From NCBI RefSeq assembly GCF_000337915.1, contig NZ_AOJE01000020.1, positions 63,418-113,338 of the forward strand: a stretch of DNA of 49,921 nt, written 5' to 3'. A program made the position numbers and the translations under genes. Numbering within the stretch: the first letter of the stretch is position 1; each line of letters starts with the position of its first letter. This DNA is from Halorubrum saccharovorum DSM 1137 (GTDB lineage Archaea > Halobacteriota > Halobacteria > Halobacteriales > Haloferacaceae). This document shows positions 48,628 through 49,921 of this stretch, piece by piece. The notes beneath the pieces were generated by a model. The model was not told the DNA's origin. It saw nothing but the letters and a program-made list of their open reading frames with translations, and searched no databases.

Positions 48628-49626
48628 GTGAGTCAGTTCGATCGGACCGCCGGCGCGGACACGGGAGCGGAGACCGACGCGGCCGTGGAGACTGACGCGG
48701 CCGTGGAGACTGACGCGGCCGCGGAGACCGACACCGACACCGACGGCGACCTGACGCCCGCCCTCCGGACGGAGTCCCGAGTGCTCCCCGCAGAGGTGTT
48801 CGCCACGCTCGGCAACGACACGCGAGTCGACATCCTGCGCGCCCTCCTCGAACTCGGCGCCGACGAGGAGCCCGTGAGCTTCACCGATCTCTTCGAGCGG
48901 GTCGACATCGACGACAGCGCCAACTTCAACTACCACCTCCGCCAGCTCACCGGCCACTTCGTCAAGCGGAGCGACGACGGCTACGAGTTCCGATACCCCG
49001 GACGTAAGGTCGTCAGCGCCATCTTCACCGGGACGCTCACCGATCGCGCGCAGGTCGGGTTCTTCCCGGTCGAGGGGTCGTGTTACGACTGCGACGGCGA
49101 CCTCCACGGCTGGTACGTCGACGACACGCTCACCGTGGGCTGTGCCGACTGCGGCACGATTCAGGTGAGCTACCCGTTCCCCTCCGGCGGGCTCGACGAC
49201 CGCACGACCGACGAGCTGTTGCAGGCGTTCCACCACTACGTCCGCCATCACTACTGCCTGGCCGCGGACGGGGTCTGTCCCGAGTGCACCGGCGCGGTCG
49301 AGACGACGCTCGTCCGCGATCCCGACGACGAGGACCTCGACGTCGCCGTCGAACACGTCTGCGGGCGGTGTAACTACCGGCTGCGGTCGACGGTCGGCGT
49401 CACGCTCTTGGACCACGCGGAGACGCTGCTGTTCTTCTCCGAGCGCGGCGTCGACCTGAACACCGAGCCGTTCTGGGGGTTCGACTGGTGCGTGAGCGAC
49501 GAGCGGACGACGGTCGTCTCCGAGGACCCGCTCCGGGTCCGGCTCTCGCTCCCCTGCGGAGGCGACGAGCTTCAGGTTGTCGTCGATGAGTCGGTGAACG
49601 TGGTGGAGACGACGCTGATCGAGTGA
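48628..49626 (+). CDS. Winged-helix (ArsR-like) DNA-binding protein with zinc-binding C-terminus
   Basis: A 332-residue protein. After a repetitive acidic N-terminus comes a winged helix (VFATLGNDTRVDILRALLEL, then DDSANFNYHLRQLTGHFVKR), typical of haloarchaeal ArsR-like regulators. The C-terminal two-thirds contains several Cys pairs (SCYDCDGD, GCADCGT, VCPECTG, VCGRCNY), probably zinc sites, and resembles DUF7351-like regulator tails only vaguely. The GTG at 48628 is set by GGGTTTTATCC (48595-48605), 27 nt upstream. Its target is unknown; it is divergent from the Rieske gene. Confidence 0.8.
   Translation: MSQFDRTAGADTGAETDAAVETDAAVETDAAAETDTDTDGDLTPALRTESRVLPAEVFATLGNDTRVDILRALLELGADEEPVSFTDLFERVDIDDSANFNYHLRQLTGHFVKRSDDGYEFRYPGRKVVSAIFTGTLTDRAQVGFFPVEGSCYDCDGDLHGWYVDDTLTVGCADCGTIQVSYPFPSGGLDDRTTDELLQAFHHYVRHHYCLAADGVCPECTGAVETTLVRDPDDEDLDVAVEHVCGRCNYRLRSTVGVTLLDHAETLLFFSERGVDLNTEPFWGFDWCVSDERTTVVSEDPLRVRLSLPCGGDELQVVVDESVNVVETTLIE
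48670..48723 (+). repeat. 18-bp in-frame tandem repeat in the regulator N-terminus
   Basis: Three 18-bp units (GAGACTGACGCGGCCGTG and one-base variants) at 48670-48687, 48688-48705 and 48706-48723 encode ETDAAV, ETDAAV and ETDAAA. The array lengthens an acidic, disordered tail ahead of the winged helix. Confidence 0.9.
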
Positions 49627-49671
49627 GTGGGAGAGAGTAAGCCGGCATACGCGTCGCTCGCGGAACGAAAG

Positions 49672-49705
49672 CACCCGCCGAGCGGGCCGAACGAGCCGGC
49701 GGGTG
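49672..49705. terminator. Hairpin between convergent regulator and sod genes
   Basis: CACCCGCCG (49672-49680) and CGGCGGGTG (49697-49705) form a perfect 9-bp stem with a 16-nt loop, midway between convergent genes. A second weaker stem, GATCGG/CCGATC, lies at 49726-49748. There is no T-run, so a termination role is unproven. Confidence 0.4.
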
Positions 49706-49767
49706 AAAGGTAGAATACCTCGCTGGATCGGCCGAATCCGGACCGATCGAATGCCCGTCGAGGTTCG

Positions 49768-49921
49768 TTACTCGAACAGCTCGACGGCCTGCTCGTAGCG
49801 GGTCGCGGGCTCGTCCCAGTCGACGACCTCGAAGAAGTTGTCGACGAACTCGCCGCGGGCCGGGCCGTAGTCGTGGTAGTAGGAGTGCTCCCACACGTCC
49901 AGCGCTACGATTGGGTGACCG
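49768..49921 (-). CDS. sod: Superoxide dismutase (Mn/Fe), C-terminal fragment at the window edge
   Basis: The last 50 residues of an Fe/Mn superoxide dismutase are readable. ALDVWEHSYYHDYGPARGEF contains the conserved metal-binding Asp and His (DVWEH), followed by VDNFFEVVDWDEPATRYEQA and the end VELFE. The gene continues beyond 49921, so it is cut by the window, not truncated in the genome. The enzyme detoxifies superoxide in the cytoplasm. Mn versus Fe use cannot be told from this part. Confidence 0.93.
   Translation of the reverse strand, partial: GHPIVALDVWEHSYYHDYGPARGEFVDNFFEVVDWDEPATRYEQAVELFE

Noticed and set aside
49400-49894. A 164-codon minus-strand frame at the right end
   Set aside because: It overlaps the regulator gene and the hairpin. 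The true coding frame at the edge is the superoxide dismutase C-terminus at 49768-49921.

Overview
The window is a strongly GC-rich chromosomal segment of a halophilic archaeon, most like Halorubrum or Haloferax relatives. The clues are very acidic proteins, many leaderless genes with a TATA-like box about 25-30 nt before an ATG or GTG, Tat signals with an archaeal lipobox, a PGF-CTERM surface protein, dodecin, a haloarchaeal phytoene synthase beside a 60-residue zinc-finger protein, and an intein-bearing mcm. Genus assignment is inference. I saw no rRNA, tRNA, insertion sequence, CRISPR array or integrase. No stretch of more than about 300 bases lacks a gene.

Layout. 1-3812: nicotinamide salvage (nicotinate phosphoribosyltransferase and nicotinamidase) flanking a gluzincin-like surface protein. 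3926-7659: a large Tat-exported M14 carboxypeptidase-like protein and a small secreted protein. 7832-13516: zinc-finger peptide, phytoene synthase, small membrane protein, histidinol dehydrogenase, MscS channel and two overlapping membrane-associated unknowns. 13693-26467: a carbohydrate island with a complete CUT1-type sugar ABC transporter operon, a TrmB-type regulator, a GH68 fructansucrase, a TM/zinc-ribbon protein, a TetR regulator, a 39-codon ORF coupled to a MATE exporter, and a GH32 beta-fructosidase with an unusual N-terminal domain. 26558-33884: IscA-like Fe-S protein, zinc-ribbon protein, dodecin, AlaX editing protein coupled to a HypE/ThiL-like protein, acyl-CoA dehydrogenase coupled to a HAD hydrolase, and PanB. 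33983-40867: information processing, with a DUF460 RNase H-like coiled-coil protein, TyrRS, a NucS-like zinc-finger protein, a Ski2-type helicase and a TRAM protein. 40969-48086: the replicative helicase MCM with two inteins, then three small uncharacterised genes. 48088-49921: Rieske protein, a winged-helix zinc protein, and the C-terminus of superoxide dismutase running off the edge.

How the genes work together. GH68 (makes fructan from sucrose), GH32 (splits fructan or sucrose), the importer and the TrmB regulator read as one sucrose/fructan module. TetR, the small ORF and MATE look like a regulated efflux unit with shared GTAAGTTC half-sites. The standout locus is mcm. Its first intein and about 115 bp of the preceding Walker A extein have markedly lower GC and foreign codon choice, suggesting recent intein homing with co-conversion. 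Its second intein is host-like in composition and carries a helix-turn-helix module inserted inside the C-terminal splicing block.
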